Positions 1 to 9,238 are shown, numbered from the stretch's first letter. The stretch is DNA of 64,000 nucleotides from Actinopolymorpha alba DSM 45243 (GCF_000373925.1 NZ_KB892746.1:220074-284073); one strand, 5' to 3'. The notes: generated by a model not told the origin, from the letters alone. A program made the numbers and translations.

Positions 1-2
1 CA

Positions 3-1403
3 CTCCAGGCGGCCTCGCTGCCGCCCGAGCAGACGCTGGCCGGCGCCGCCTTCACGGTGGTGGGCGGAGAGACCGCTGCCGCGGGCGAGGTGACCGCACT
101 GCTCCAGTCGTACGGCGCGATCGTGCGGGGAGGGGACACGGAGCCGGTCGACGGGGTGATCCACCTCGGCGGACTGGTACCCACGGACGAGTGGCTGCTG
201 CCCGAGCTCTTCGGCGACCTCCAGACGACGCTGCGGCAGCCGCCGCGCTGGCTGCTCGCGGCGTCCGCCAGCGGGCTGGAGCGCCCGGCCGGGTTGCGCG
301 GGTTGTTCCGCACGATCGCGCGGGAGTACCCCCAGATCACGGCGAAGGCGGTCGAGGTCGACGCGTCGGCGCCGCCGACCGAGGTCGCCCGGATGCTGGT
401 CGACGAGCTGCTCGCCGGCGACCAGGCGCCGGTGGTGGCCCGCGCGGGCGGCGCGAGGTACGGCTTCGAGCCGGTCGGGGCGGCGCTCGGCGGACTGGCC
501 AGCACCGGAGCCGGCCCGGCCGGTGACGGTACGGCGGAGGCCCAGGCGCTCGGCCTGGACCGCGACGCGGTGGTCGTGTTGTTCGGTGGCGCCCGGGGGA
601 TCACCGCACAGGTCGCGGCGGCGTTCGCGACGGCCAGCCGCTGCCGGCTCGAGCTCGTCGGTCGTACGCCACTACCGGCCGACGCCGAAGAACCCGAGCT
701 GGCCGCCGCGACTGACCGGACCGCACTGCGGGCCGCGCTGATCGCCCGCGGCCTGCGGACACCGGCGGAGATCGAGCGCACCGCCGACCAGATCCTTGCC
801 GGCCGGGAGGTCGCGGCCACCCTCGCCGAGCTCAGCACGCTAGGGAGCCGGGCGCGCTACCACGCGGTCGACGTCCGCGACAGTGAGGCCGTCCACCAGC
901 TCATCAAGGAGATCCAGACCGAGCACGGCCGGCTGGACGGTGTCGTCTACGCGGCGGGTGTGATCGAGGATCGCCTGCTGGTGGAGAAGGACGCGGAGTC
1001 GTTCCGGCGGGTCTTCGGCACCAAGGTCGACGGCGCGCGCTCGGTGCTGGCCGCATTGGAGGAGCTGCCGAACCTGCCCGGGTTCGCGGTGCTGTTCGGC
1101 AGCATCGCCGGCGTTCTCGGCAACCGCGGGCAGTCAGACTACGCCGCGGCCAACGACGCGCTGGAGGTGCTGGGCGAGCAGTGGTCCGCACGGACCGGCG
1201 CGCGCTGCCTCACCGTGCACTGGGGACCCTGGGCGCCGGCGGCCAGGCACAGCGGCATGGTCACGCCCGAGCTGCGGCAGGAGTACGCCCGGCGGGGGAT
1301 CGAGCTGATCGACCCTGAGGAGGGCACGCTGAGCCTGCTCCGCGAGCTGGCCTGGGGTGAGCCGTCCACCTCCGCCGTGGTCTACACCGCGTCGGGGTGG
1401 TGA
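3..1403 (+). CDS. Iterative type I polyketide synthase subunit, C-terminal ketoreductase part (5' truncated by window)
   Basis: The frame is open to the left edge, so this is the end of a larger synthase. What is visible is a ketoreductase. An N-terminal structural half starts at once (AFTVVGGET), and the NADPH-binding loop GGARGIT is encoded near 585-605. The catalytic Ser is in FGSIAG (codon 1101) and the Tyr in SDYAAAND (codon 1140). The GGARGIT form and the LVGRTPLP strand resemble KR domains of PUFA (PfaA) and hglE synthases more than modular PKS KRs. Known family architecture predicts KS, AT and ACP domains upstream, outside the window. The stop is three bases before the next subunit's GTG, so the two are co-translated. 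It should reduce beta-keto intermediates on the ACP. Confidence 0.85.
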   Translation, partial: LQAASLPPEQTLAGAAFTVVGGETAAAGEVTALLQSYGAIVRGGDTEPVDGVIHLGGLVPTDEWLLPELFGDLQTTLRQPPRWLLAASASGLERPAGLRGLFRTIAREYPQITAKAVEVDASAPPTEVARMLVDELLAGDQAPVVARAGGARYGFEPVGAALGGLASTGAGPAGDGTAEAQALGLDRDAVVVLFGGARGITAQVAAAFATASRCRLELVGRTPLPADAEEPELAAATDRTALRAALIARGLRTPAEIERTADQILAGREVAATLAELSTLGSRARYHAVDVRDSEAVHQLIKEIQTEHGRLDGVVYAAGVIEDRLLVEKDAESFRRVFGTKVDGARSVLAALEELPNLPGFAVLFGSIAGVLGNRGQSDYAAANDALEVLGEQWSARTGARCLTVHWGPWAPAARHSGMVTPELRQEYARRGIELIDPEEGTLSLLRELAWGEPSTSAVVYTASGW

Positions 1404-1406
1404 GCC

Positions 1407-4400
1407 GTGCGGGAGCAGGTCGCGATCGTCGGCATGGCGGTGATGCTGCCGGGCGCGGCGGATCTGGACGCGTACTGGCGCAACCTCGTCGACGGTGTGG
1501 ACGCCATCAGCGAGGTTCCGGCGCACCGCTGGGACGCCGGCTTCTACGACCCCGAGGCGGGGGAAGGCCGCGCTGACCGGGTGTACTGCCGGCGCGGCGG
1601 GTTCATCGACGAGTTCGCCGAGGTGGACGCGGCCCGGTTCGGCATCATGCCCACGTCGGTGGCGGGCACCGAGCCGGACCAGCTGATCGCGCTGCGGGTC
1701 GCGGCGGCCGCGCTCGCTGACGCGGGCGGACCCGACCGGCTGCCCGCGCCCGACCGGATCGGCGTGGTCGTCGGCCGGGGCGGCTACCTGACGCCCGGGT
1801 TGGTACGCCTCGACCAGCGGGTCCGCACCGCCAACCAGCTCGTACGGACACTGCGGGACCTCCTTCCCGACGTGGGCTCGGATCAGCTGGAGCGGGTACG
1901 CGAGGCGTTCACCGAGCAGCTCGGACCGCACCAGCCGGAGTCGGCGATCGGGCTCGTACCCAACCTCGCCGCGTCCCGGATCGCCAACCGGCTGGACCTG
2001 CGGGGTCCGGCGTACACCGTCGACGCCGCCTGCGCGTCCTCGCTGATCGCGGTCGACCACGCGGTCGCGGAGTTGGCCAGTGGCCGCTGCGACGTGGTGC
2101 TGGCGGGCGGCGTCCACCACTGCCACGACATCACCTTGTGGAGCGTCTTCGCGCAGTTGCGGGCGTTGTCGCGCCGGGAACAGATCCGGCCGTTCGACCG
2201 GGCCGCGGACGGCATCCTCATCGGCGAGGGCACCGGCGTCGTGGTGCTCAAACGGCTCGCGGAGGCGGCCCGCGACGGCGACCGGATCTACGCGGTCATC
2301 CGGGGGACCGGGGTGGCGAGTGACGGCCGCAGCGCGAGCCTGTTCAATCCCGAACCCGCCGGGCAGGCGCGGGCAGTCAGGGCGGCGTGGGCGGCGGCCG
2401 GCCTGGATCCGGCTCAGCCCGGCTCGCTCGGGTTGCTGGAGGCCCACGGCACCGGCACTCCGGCCGGCGACACCGCCGAACTCGCCACGCTGGCCGACGT
2501 CTTCGGGCCGGCGAGCGCCGGGGAACGCGCGGTGATCGGTTCGGTCAAGTCGATGATCGGGCACACGATGCCGGCCGCGGGTGTGGCCGGACTGGTGAAG
2601 GCGGCGCTCGCCGTCCACCGAGGCGTCCTGCTGCCGACCCTGCACTGCGACGATCCCCATCCCGAGCTCAAGCGCACGCGGTTCCGCCCGATCAGCGCCG
2701 CGGAGCCCTGGACGACCGAGCATGGGCCGCGCCGCGCCGGCGTCAACGCGTTCGGCTTCGGCGGCATCAACGCCCACGTCGTGCTGGAGCAGGCGCCGGA
2801 CGGCGACGGCACGTCCCGGTCGCGCGGCCGCCCGGTCGAGGTGGCCGAGGTGGTCGAGGTGGCCGAGCCGGAGCAGGTCCTGAGGTTCGCGGCGCCTGAT
2901 CCGGCTTCGCTGGCCGAGGTTCTTTCGAAGGATGACGCCGAGGTGCGGGCGGCTGGGCTTCGCCATCCACACCACGCCACGCCCGGTTGCCGGCTCGGCA
3001 TTGTCGATCCGACACCGAAGCGGCTCGCGCTGGCTCGGCGGGTGGTCGCCAAGGGGCAGGCGTGGCGGGGACGCAACGACGTGTGGTTCAGCCCGGCGCC
3101 GCTGCTCGGCGGCGATGGAGGCGCCCGGATCGCCTTCGTCTACCCGGGCCTCGAGGCCGACTTCTCCCCGCGGGTGGAGGACGTCGCCGCGATCTTCGGT
3201 ACGCCGGGACGATCCGGTGACTCCAGCGACGTCGTGACCCGAGACGGCCGCTATGCCGCGACCAGCGTCGGCCGGCACGGCGTCGGCGTCGTCGAGGTGG
3301 GACGGCTGCTGGACCGCGCCCTTCGCGGCATCGGCATCCGGCCCGACCTGGTGGCCGGACACAGCGTCGGCGAGTGGACGGCGATGATCTGCTCGGGGCT
3401 GCAGTCGGGCGCGGCGGTCGATGAGTTTCTGGCGTCCTTCGACCCGGACTCGCTGCGGGTACCCGGACTGGTCTTCGCCGCCATCGGCGCTGGTGTCGAC
3501 CGGGTCAGCGCCGCGCTGGCCGACCGGCCCGGCGTCGTACTCTCCCACGACAACGCGCCCAACCAGTCGATCGTCTGTGGCCCCGAGGCGGAGGTCGAGT
3601 CGCTGGTCCGCTGGTTCCGCCGCCAGAACGTGCTGTGCCAGGTCCTGCCGTTCCGTAGCGGCTTCCACACGCCGATGCTCGCGCCCTACCTCGGCCCGAT
3701 CGAGGCGGCGGTCGACGGCTTCGAACTCCATCGCCCGGAGGTCCCGGTGTGGTCGGCGACCACCACCGCGCCGTACCCCGAGGATCCGGCTGAGGTACGC
3801 GCGTTGTTCCTGCGGCATCTGCTGGAGCCCGTGCGTTTCCGGCCGATGATCGAGGGGATGTACGCCGCCGGCGCCCGGGTCTTCGTCCAGGTGGGCACCG
3901 GGCATCTGGCGTCGGTGATCAGTGACGTTCTGGCCGGACGTGACCATCTCGCCGTCCCGGTCAACGTCCCGCAGCGCACTGGTGTGGCCCAACTCCACCG
4001 GGTGGCCACCGCGCTGTGGGTGGAAGGCGGCGCCCCCGACCTTCGGCCGCTGCGGCCGGCGCCGGATCGGGGGGTCATGTCCTCGGAGAGCCGGACGAGG
4101 GCGGTACGCCTGGACCTCGGCGGTGCGCTGGTCTCGCTGGGCGACGGGGCGTCCGACCTGCTGGCTGGGGATGCGCCTGCAGAGAACGCGCCGGGCGGGA
4201 ATCTACCTGCCGGTCGTACGCCGATGGCCCCGGATCGGCTTGCCCCGCTGGACCACCTCGCGGGCCGCCATCCGATCGCCGCCGAACTCGCGAACCTCCT
4301 GCGTGAGACGGCCTACAGCGCCGTCGCCGTTCTCGGAGCGGGTAGCGCGCGGTCCGCGCCCGTTCCCGCGGCTCCCCGCCGTCCCATGGAGACCGTTCTG

Positions 4401-6056
4401 ACGGTCTCGACCGCGACCATGCCGTACCTTCTCGACCATTGCTTCTTCCGCCAGCGTGCGGGGTGGCCCGACCTCACCGACAGGTTCCCGGTGGTACCGG
4501 CGACGACGGTGCTCCACCACCTGATGGCGGCCGCGGAGGAGTACCTCCCGGGTATGCGGGCGGTCGCGATCCACGACGCGCGGTTCCACCGCTGGGTGGT
4601 GGCCGAGCCGTCCGTCGACGTCCCGGTCACGGTCACGCCGGTCCCCACGTCAGGGCCCGAGGCGGCCGGCCCTACGGGTCCCGGACCTTCCGGCGTACGC
4701 CGGGTGCGGGCGGCGTTCGGCTCGTACGCCCACGCCGTGATCGACCTCGCGCCGAGCCATCCACATGACCTGCCGGCTCCCTGGGCTCCGGATCCCGCGA
4801 CCGAACGCGCCCCCGAGATCAGTGCCGCCCAGCTTTACACCGAGCGGTGGATGTTCCACGACCGGAAGTTCCAGGGCGTGGCCGAGATCCAGGTGATCGC
4901 CGACACCCACGTGCGCGGCGTCCTCACCACGCCGTCAGCACCCGGCGCGCTGCTCGACAACGTGGGCCAGCTGCTCGGCTACTGGATCATGGCGACCCAC
5001 TCGACCCGCAAGGTCGTGTTCCCGGTACGGATGGGACGCATAAGGTTCTTCGGCCCCCACCCACCCGCCGCCACGCGACTCGACTGCGTCATCCGGATCC
5101 GGTCGGTCACCGAGACCGAGCTCGTCGCCGACGCCCAGCTGATCCTCGGCGGCCGGGTGTGGGCGGCGTTCGACGGCTGGGTCGACCGGAGGTTCGACAG
5201 CCATCCCGAGACGCTCGGCGTGGAGCGGTTCCCCGAGCGCACGACGCTGGCCCGTCGCCAGCCGGGGGACTGGTGCGTGGTCTTCGAACGCTGGCCCGAC
5301 CTGGCCTCCCGCGATCTGTTCACCCGCAAGCTGCTCAGTGCCGGCGAGCGCGCCGAGCTGGAACGCTGCCCGCCCCGAGGGCGGCGGCAGTGGCTGCTCG
5401 GGCGGTTCGCGGTCAAGGACGCCGTCCGCACCCTGCTGTGGGACGAGGGCGCCGGGCCGATCTTCCCCGCCGAGGTGCGGGTTTCCAACGACGAGACCGG
5501 TCGGCCACACGTCGCCGGCCTGCACGGCCGGGACCTTGGCGACCTCGACGTCTCGCTCGCCCACTGCGCCGAGGTGGGGGTGGCGCTCGTCCGCCGCTGC
5601 GAGGACGCGTCCAGCCCTGGTGTCGGCATTGACGTCGAGCAGATCGTCGACCGGACGGCGGCGACCCATGCCGTCGCCCTCGGGCCCGCCGAGTCGGCGC
5701 TGCTGGCCCAGGTGTGCGCGGACTCGACCGAGCCGGAACGCGTGTGGTTCACCAGGTTCTGGGCCGCGAAGGAGGCGGTGTCCAAGGCGGAGGGCACCGG
5801 GTTGCGTGGTCGCCCGCGGCGGTTCGCGGTGGTGTCGGCCACGGAGGACGCGCTTGCGGTCGCGGTGGAACCAGTGGAACCAGTGGAGCCGATGGAGCCG
5901 ATGGAGCCGGCGAGCGGCCCGGAGCGGCCCGGGCAACGCCGGATCTACCCGGTCAGGTGTGCCCGGATCGCCAATCCCGATGACCTACCCGAACGGCAGT
6001 ACGTCGTCGCCTGGACCGAAGGCCCGACGACCGAGAAGCACAGCAGGCAGGAGTAA
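1407..6056 (+). CDS. KS-AT-DH-PPTase polyketide synthase subunit (PUFA/hglE-like)
   Basis: A 1549-residue multidomain protein. Residues 1-460 are a ketosynthase with Cys209 (DAACASS), His347 (EAHGTGTPAGD) and His386 (KSMIGHT), so it is catalytically complete. Residues about 570-860 are an acyltransferase with Ser653 in GHSVGEW. Residues about 995-1270 are a hot-dog dehydratase with His1011 (PYLLDHCFF). From about 1290 comes a phosphopantetheinyl transferase with metal ligands Asp1409 and Glu1411 (GIDVE) and Glu1456 (WAAKEAVSKAEG). No ACP or KR is present; these lie in the upstream subunit and the free ACP downstream. The fused transferase means the cluster can activate its own carriers. The GTG start lies just after the previous stop. 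The product is unknown; iterative chain building is inferred from family. Confidence 0.9.
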   Translation: MREQVAIVGMAVMLPGAADLDAYWRNLVDGVDAISEVPAHRWDAGFYDPEAGEGRADRVYCRRGGFIDEFAEVDAARFGIMPTSVAGTEPDQLIALRVAAAALADAGGPDRLPAPDRIGVVVGRGGYLTPGLVRLDQRVRTANQLVRTLRDLLPDVGSDQLERVREAFTEQLGPHQPESAIGLVPNLAASRIANRLDLRGPAYTVDAACASSLIAVDHAVAELASGRCDVVLAGGVHHCHDITLWSVFAQLRALSRREQIRPFDRAADGILIGEGTGVVVLKRLAEAARDGDRIYAVIRGTGVASDGRSASLFNPEPAGQARAVRAAWAAAGLDPAQPGSLGLLEAHGTGTPAGDTAELATLADVFGPASAGERAVIGSVKSMIGHTMPAAGVAGLVKAALAVHRGVLLPTLHCDDPHPELKRTRFRPISAAEPWTTEHGPRRAGVNAFGFGGINAHVVLEQAPDGDGTSRSRGRPVEVAEVVEVAEPEQVLRFAAPDPASLAEVLSKDDAEVRAAGLRHPHHATPGCRLGIVDPTPKRLALARRVVAKGQAWRGRNDVWFSPAPLLGGDGGARIAFVYPGLEADFSPRVEDVAAIFGTPGRSGDSSDVVTRDGRYAATSVGRHGVGVVEVGRLLDRALRGIGIRPDLVAGHSVGEWTAMICSGLQSGAAVDEFLASFDPDSLRVPGLVFAAIGAGVDRVSAALADRPGVVLSHDNAPNQSIVCGPEAEVESLVRWFRRQNVLCQVLPFRSGFHTPMLAPYLGPIEAAVDGFELHRPEVPVWSATTTAPYPEDPAEVRALFLRHLLEPVRFRPMIEGMYAAGARVFVQVGTGHLASVISDVLAGRDHLAVPVNVPQRTGVAQLHRVATALWVEGGAPDLRPLRPAPDRGVMSSESRTRAVRLDLGGALVSLGDGASDLLAGDAPAENAPGGNLPAGRTPMAPDRLAPLDHLAGRHPIAAELANLLRETAYSAVAVLGAGSARSAPVPAAPRRPMETVLTVSTATMPYLLDHCFFRQRAGWPDLTDRFPVVPATTVLHHLMAAAEEYLPGMRAVAIHDARFHRWVVAEPSVDVPVTVTPVPTSGPEAAGPTGPGPSGVRRVRAAFGSYAHAVIDLAPSHPHDLPAPWAPDPATERAPEISAAQLYTERWMFHDRKFQGVAEIQVIADTHVRGVLTTPSAPGALLDNVGQLLGYWIMATHSTRKVVFPVRMGRIRFFGPHPPAATRLDCVIRIRSVTETELVADAQLILGGRVWAAFDGWVDRRFDSHPETLGVERFPERTTLARRQPGDWCVVFERWPDLASRDLFTRKLLSAGERAELERCPPRGRRQWLLGRFAVKDAVRTLLWDEGAGPIFPAEVRVSNDETGRPHVAGLHGRDLGDLDVSLAHCAEVGVALVRRCEDASSPGVGIDVEQIVDRTAATHAVALGPAESALLAQVCADSTEPERVWFTRFWAAKEAVSKAEGTGLRGRPRRFAVVSATEDALAVAVEPVEPVEPMEPMEPASGPERPGQRRIYPVRCARIANPDDLPERQYVVAWTEGPTTEKHSRQE
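5865..5909 (+). repeat. Five 9-bp tandem repeats near the PKS C-terminus
   Basis: Five in-frame copies of GTGGAACCA or ATGGAGCCG encode a VEP/MEP ladder in the tail of the phosphopantetheinyl transferase domain. The repeat keeps the frame and lies after the catalytic core, so it is probably a slippage-prone linker without catalytic effect. Confidence 0.85.
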
Positions 6057-6062
6057 GGACGC

Positions 6063-6386
6063 GTGAACGTCAGCATCGAGGAAGCGACGCCCAAGGTGGT
6101 CTTCGAGGAGATCACCCGCATGCTCCGCAAGGTTCTCGCGGAGTACGACGTGGACGACCTGGAGATCACCCGCACGAGTACGTTCCAGGGTGACCTGGAG
6201 ATGGAGAGCATCGACCTGGTGACTCTCGCGGGGGAGTTGGAGCAGCGGTACGGCCGCCGGGTGAACTTCGCGGAGTTCATCGCCGACCTCGACCTCGAGC
6301 AGATCATCGCGTTGAACGTCGGCAGCCTCGTCGACTACGTCGCCGTGTCCCTGAACTCCGGGTCCGACCAGCCAGCGGGGGGCTGA
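6063..6386 (+). CDS. Free-standing acyl carrier protein
   Basis: A 107-residue acidic carrier protein. The phosphopantetheine site is Ser49 in the helix-2 motif LEMESIDLV, a variant of the usual D-S-L. The GTG start is six bases after the PKS stop, in the same operon. It would carry the growing or finished chain and be primed by the transferase domain fused to the preceding synthase. A role passing the chain to the hydrolase or the glycosyltransferase step is inferred from order alone. Confidence 0.85.
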   Translation: MNVSIEEATPKVVFEEITRMLRKVLAEYDVDDLEITRTSTFQGDLEMESIDLVTLAGELEQRYGRRVNFAEFIADLDLEQIIALNVGSLVDYVAVSLNSGSDQPAGG

Positions 6387-6389
6387 GCG

Positions 6390-7208
6390 GTGAAGATCCT
6401 CGCCAACGGGATCTCCCAGCACGTACAGACGATGGCGCCACCTGGCCGGACGTTCGGCGAGGCGCCGGCGACGCTGGTCTGCCTGCACGGCATCGGCACC
6501 GACAGCCTGGCGAGTTTCTACTTCACCCTCGCGAAGCCCTTCGCCGACGCCGGGCTCGACGTCGTGATGTACGACCTGCGCGGGCATGGCCGGTCCGACC
6601 GCCCGCCAGCCGGCTACCGCCTGGACAACTTCGTCGCCGACCTGTCCGGGCTGCTGGACGCCCTCGGAATCGAGGGCCCGGTGCACCTGATCGGGAACTC
6701 CTTCGGCGGCACCGTCGCATTCACGTTCGCGGCCAGGTATCCGGACCGGGTGGCGGGACTGGTGGTCATCGAGTCCGAGCCGCCGGGCGAGACCTGGCCG
6801 GTGAAGATGGCCGGCAACCTGCTGCGTGCCACGGCGCAACTCGGGTCCGACGAGGCGAACACCTGGATCGCCGAGCGCCACGGCGCCCACACCGCCCGGC
6901 TCGCGCGGTCGGCGGCGAAGATGCTGCACTCCACCACGGTCGCCTGGGAGGTGCCGACCAGCCGGCTCCTCTCGCCGCGGCAGGTCGCTTCGCTCACCTG
7001 CCCGGTGCTGGCGTTGTACGGCGAACGGTCCGACCTGGCCGCCCAGGCGCCCTGGCTTGAGAGCGTGCTGCCCGGCTGTTCGACGGTGGTCATCCCCGAC
7101 CAGGCGCATTCGGTGCTGGTCGAGGTGCCCGACACCGTGCTCGACGTCGTACTCCCGTGGATCGGCGACCGGACTCCAGCGCTCGCTGCCGGAGCCGGCG
7201 CGAGGTGA
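6390..7208 (+). CDS. Alpha/beta hydrolase, possible chain-release thioesterase or tailoring hydrolase
   Basis: A 272-residue alpha/beta-hydrolase fold protein. Visible are the oxyanion-side motif CLHGIGTD, the nucleophile elbow GNSFGG with Ser104, the strand YGERSDL and the catalytic His240 in DQAHSVLVEV. It begins at GTG three bases after the ACP stop, and its own stop overlaps the next start (GTGA). Position after the ACP suggests it releases or edits the polyketide, but the fold is too general to name a substrate. Confidence 0.8.
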   Translation: MKILANGISQHVQTMAPPGRTFGEAPATLVCLHGIGTDSLASFYFTLAKPFADAGLDVVMYDLRGHGRSDRPPAGYRLDNFVADLSGLLDALGIEGPVHLIGNSFGGTVAFTFAARYPDRVAGLVVIESEPPGETWPVKMAGNLLRATAQLGSDEANTWIAERHGAHTARLARSAAKMLHSTTVAWEVPTSRLLSPRQVASLTCPVLALYGERSDLAAQAPWLESVLPGCSTVVIPDQAHSVLVEVPDTVLDVVLPWIGDRTPALAAGAGAR

Positions 7209-8527
7209 GTAGGTTCCTCTTCGTGGTGCCGCCGCTGGCGGGCCACGTCAACCCCACGGTCGGTGTCGCCGCGCGGCTTGTCGAACTCGGGCACGAGGTC
7301 GCCTGGGCCGGAAGTCCTGAGGTCGTACGCCAGTTGGTGGGACCCGACGCTCTGGTCTTCGCCTGCGCGCTGCCGCCCCTCGACGGCACCCACGCCGGCC
7401 GGCCGCCCGACCTGCGCGGGGTCGCGGCGCTGCGGTTCCTGTGGGAGCGCTTCCTGATCCCGTTGGGCGACGCGATGGTTCCGGGCGTCCGCGCGGCGGT
7501 TGACGCGTTCGCACCGGACGTCCTGGTCGTGGACCAGCAGGCCCTCGCCGGCGCGGCGGTGGGTGCCGCGCTCGGAATCCCGTGGGCCACCTCCGCGACG
7601 ACGTCCGCCGAACTCGCCGGCCCGCTTGCCGACATGCCGAAGGTCGGGTCCTGGTTGGCCGCGCTGCTCGCGGAGTTCGGTGCACGGCACGGCGTTCCGG
7701 CCGGACATGATCCGAGGTTCTCCCCGCACCTGGTGCTGGCGTTCAGTACGCGTGAGCTGGTCGGGGAGATCCGGCTGGAGGCCTTGGGCGCGGGGCCTTC
7801 GCTTCCTGGCGTACTCCGCTTCGTCGGTCCGTCGATCGCGCCCCGGCCGGAAGCCGACGACGGCGAGTTTCCGTGGTCGTGGCTCGCGTCGCCGTGTGGT
7901 TCCGGCCCCGGTCGGGCCTCGCCCGTCCGGGCCCACCCGCAGTGTGGTTCCGGCCCCGGTCGGGCTTCGCCCTTCCGGGCCCACCCCCACCCGGACCCGG
8001 TGATCCTGGTGACCCTCGGGACGGTGAACGCGGACGTCGGCGTGAGGTTCCTGGACGCGTGCCTGCGGGCACTGAGGGAGCGGCCGGGACTGCGGGCCGT
8101 CGTCGTCGATCCGACCGGCGGAGTCGACGGTGCGCCGCCGAACGTGCTTCTTGTGCGGCGGGTTCCGCAACTCGCCCTGCTCCCGCACGTCGAGGCCGTC
8201 GTCTGCCACGCGGGCCACAACACGGTCTGTGAGTCGCTGTTCCACGGCCTGCCGCTGGTGGTCGCGCCGATCCGGGACGACCAGCCGGTGATCGCCCAGC
8301 AGGTCGTCGACGCCGGCGCTGGTATCCGGCTGCGGTTTGGCCGGGCGACGTCCGACCACCTCGGCCGGGCGATCGACGAGGTGCTCGGGCAACCCGGCTA
8401 CCGCGTGGGCGCGCGACGGGTGCGGGAGTCGTTCAGGACCGCTGGCGGTGCGTCCGCGGCCGCTGATCACCTGGTGGCGCTCGCCCGCCGGGGCTCCGAC
8501 AGAAAACCGAACCCGGTTTGTTTTTGA
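7205..8527 (+). CDS. Family 1 (MGT-like) glycosyltransferase
   Basis: A 440-residue GT-B enzyme. The N-domain opens with FLFVVPPLAGHVNPTVG, typical of macrolide and sterol glycosyltransferases. The C-domain nucleotide-sugar site is HAGHNTVCESLFHG followed by APIRDDQP. The start at 7205 is chosen because GTG overlaps the hydrolase stop as GTGA and reaches the N-terminal strand directly; a GTG 48 bases upstream would add unlike residues. An in-frame duplicated 16-residue insert lies in the interdomain linker. It probably glycosylates the polyketide or lipid product; the sugar and acceptor are unknown. Confidence 0.85.
   Translation: MSRFLFVVPPLAGHVNPTVGVAARLVELGHEVAWAGSPEVVRQLVGPDALVFACALPPLDGTHAGRPPDLRGVAALRFLWERFLIPLGDAMVPGVRAAVDAFAPDVLVVDQQALAGAAVGAALGIPWATSATTSAELAGPLADMPKVGSWLAALLAEFGARHGVPAGHDPRFSPHLVLAFSTRELVGEIRLEALGAGPSLPGVLRFVGPSIAPRPEADDGEFPWSWLASPCGSGPGRASPVRAHPQCGSGPGRASPFRAHPHPDPVILVTLGTVNADVGVRFLDACLRALRERPGLRAVVVDPTGGVDGAPPNVLLVRRVPQLALLPHVEAVVCHAGHNTVCESLFHGLPLVVAPIRDDQPVIAQQVVDAGAGIRLRFGRATSDHLGRAIDEVLGQPGYRVGARRVRESFRTAGGASAAADHLVALARRGSDRKPNPVCF
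7894..7989 (+). repeat. Two tandem 48-bp imperfectly palindromic units inside the glycosyltransferase gene
   Basis: Copies at 7894-7941 and 7942-7989 differ at only a few bases and are an exact multiple of three, encoding CGSGPGRASPVRAHPQ and then CGSGPGRASPFRAHPH. Each unit has G+C-rich arms (GGCCCCGGTCGGGC and GCCCGTCCGGGCC) that nearly pair. The insert falls between the two Rossmann domains. Confidence 0.85.
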
Positions 8528-8546
8528 ACCCGGTTCGGCTTATGGT
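8507..8546 (+). promoter_or_regulatory. TetR promoter with 32-bp dyad operator
   Basis: A dyad at 8507-8538 pairs CCGAACC at one end with GGTTCGG at the other; 11 of the 12 outer base pairs match, and each half contains GAACCCGGTT. Over it lies a promoter: -35 TTGTTT at 8518-8523, a 17-bp spacer and -10 TATGGT at 8541-8546. The start codon of the regulator lies seven bases after the -10 box, so the transcript should be leaderless. The dyad overlaps the glycosyltransferase stop codon, and binding by the downstream TetR protein is the obvious reading. Confidence 0.7.
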
Positions 8547-8552
8547 CACCTC

Positions 8553-9170
8553 GTGGCCGGACTCAGAGAGCGCAAGAAGCAGCAGACGCGGCAGGCGATC
8601 GCCGAGGCGGCGATGCGCCTCTTCGCCGAACGCGGCTTCGAGTCCGTGACCGTCAACGAGATCGCCGAGGCGGCAGGGGTCGCCAAAGTCACGCTGTTCA
8701 CCTACTTCCCGACCAAGGACTCCTTGGTGCTGCACGCGGTAGCCGACGATGACGTGCCGAAGGTCGTGGCCGAGCGGCAGCCGGGGCAGTCGCCGCTCGA
8801 CGCGCTGCGTGCGCACTATCGAGCGTTCGCGGCCGAACCCGGCGATGTCGAACCCGAGGCATTGATCGCGATGATGCAGGTCATCACCGAGAGCCCGACG
8901 CTGGTCGCGGGCGTCAACCGGATCCAGTACGGCGAGCGGCTCGCGCTCGCGCAGGCTCTCACTGGCTCGACCGAGTGCCAGGTGGACGACCTGACCGCCT
9001 CCCTGATGGCCGCACAGATCTCGGCCGCCGTCCTGGCCCTCAAGGAGGCGTTCTTCAACCGCCTGGCCTCGGGCATGCCGCTGCCGGAAGCGGGCCGTCG
9101 GCTCGTGGAGGACATCGAGCTCGCCTTCGACCTACTGGAACGCGGGTTCGGTGACCGGTTCACCCGCTGA
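8553..9170 (+). CDS. TetR family transcriptional regulator
   Basis: A 205-residue regulator. The helix-turn-helix domain is in residues 1-55: RKKQQTRQAIAEAAMRLF, then VTVNEIAEAAGVAKVTLFTY, then FPTKDSL. The ligand-binding C-domain is not assignable. The start at GTG 8553 is chosen because the HTH begins right after it and the -10 box lies seven bases upstream. It is separated from the PKS operon by its own promoter and operator and probably represses itself; control of the PKS genes is inferred from adjacency. Confidence 0.85.
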   Translation: MAGLRERKKQQTRQAIAEAAMRLFAERGFESVTVNEIAEAAGVAKVTLFTYFPTKDSLVLHAVADDDVPKVVAERQPGQSPLDALRAHYRAFAAEPGDVEPEALIAMMQVITESPTLVAGVNRIQYGERLALAQALTGSTECQVDDLTASLMAAQISAAVLALKEAFFNRLASGMPLPEAGRRLVEDIELAFDLLERGFGDRFTR

Positions 9171-9238
9171 GAACGGCCGCTCGCCAACCCACGCCCCCTA
9201 CCCACGAGCCCTGTCCAGACGACCGCCAAGGAGTCACG

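Noticed and set aside
1134..3998. 954-codon open frame on the minus strand across the PKS genes
   Set aside because: Antisense shadow of high-G+C coding DNA; Arg/His/Asp-rich, no domain, and the plus strand is clearly coding.
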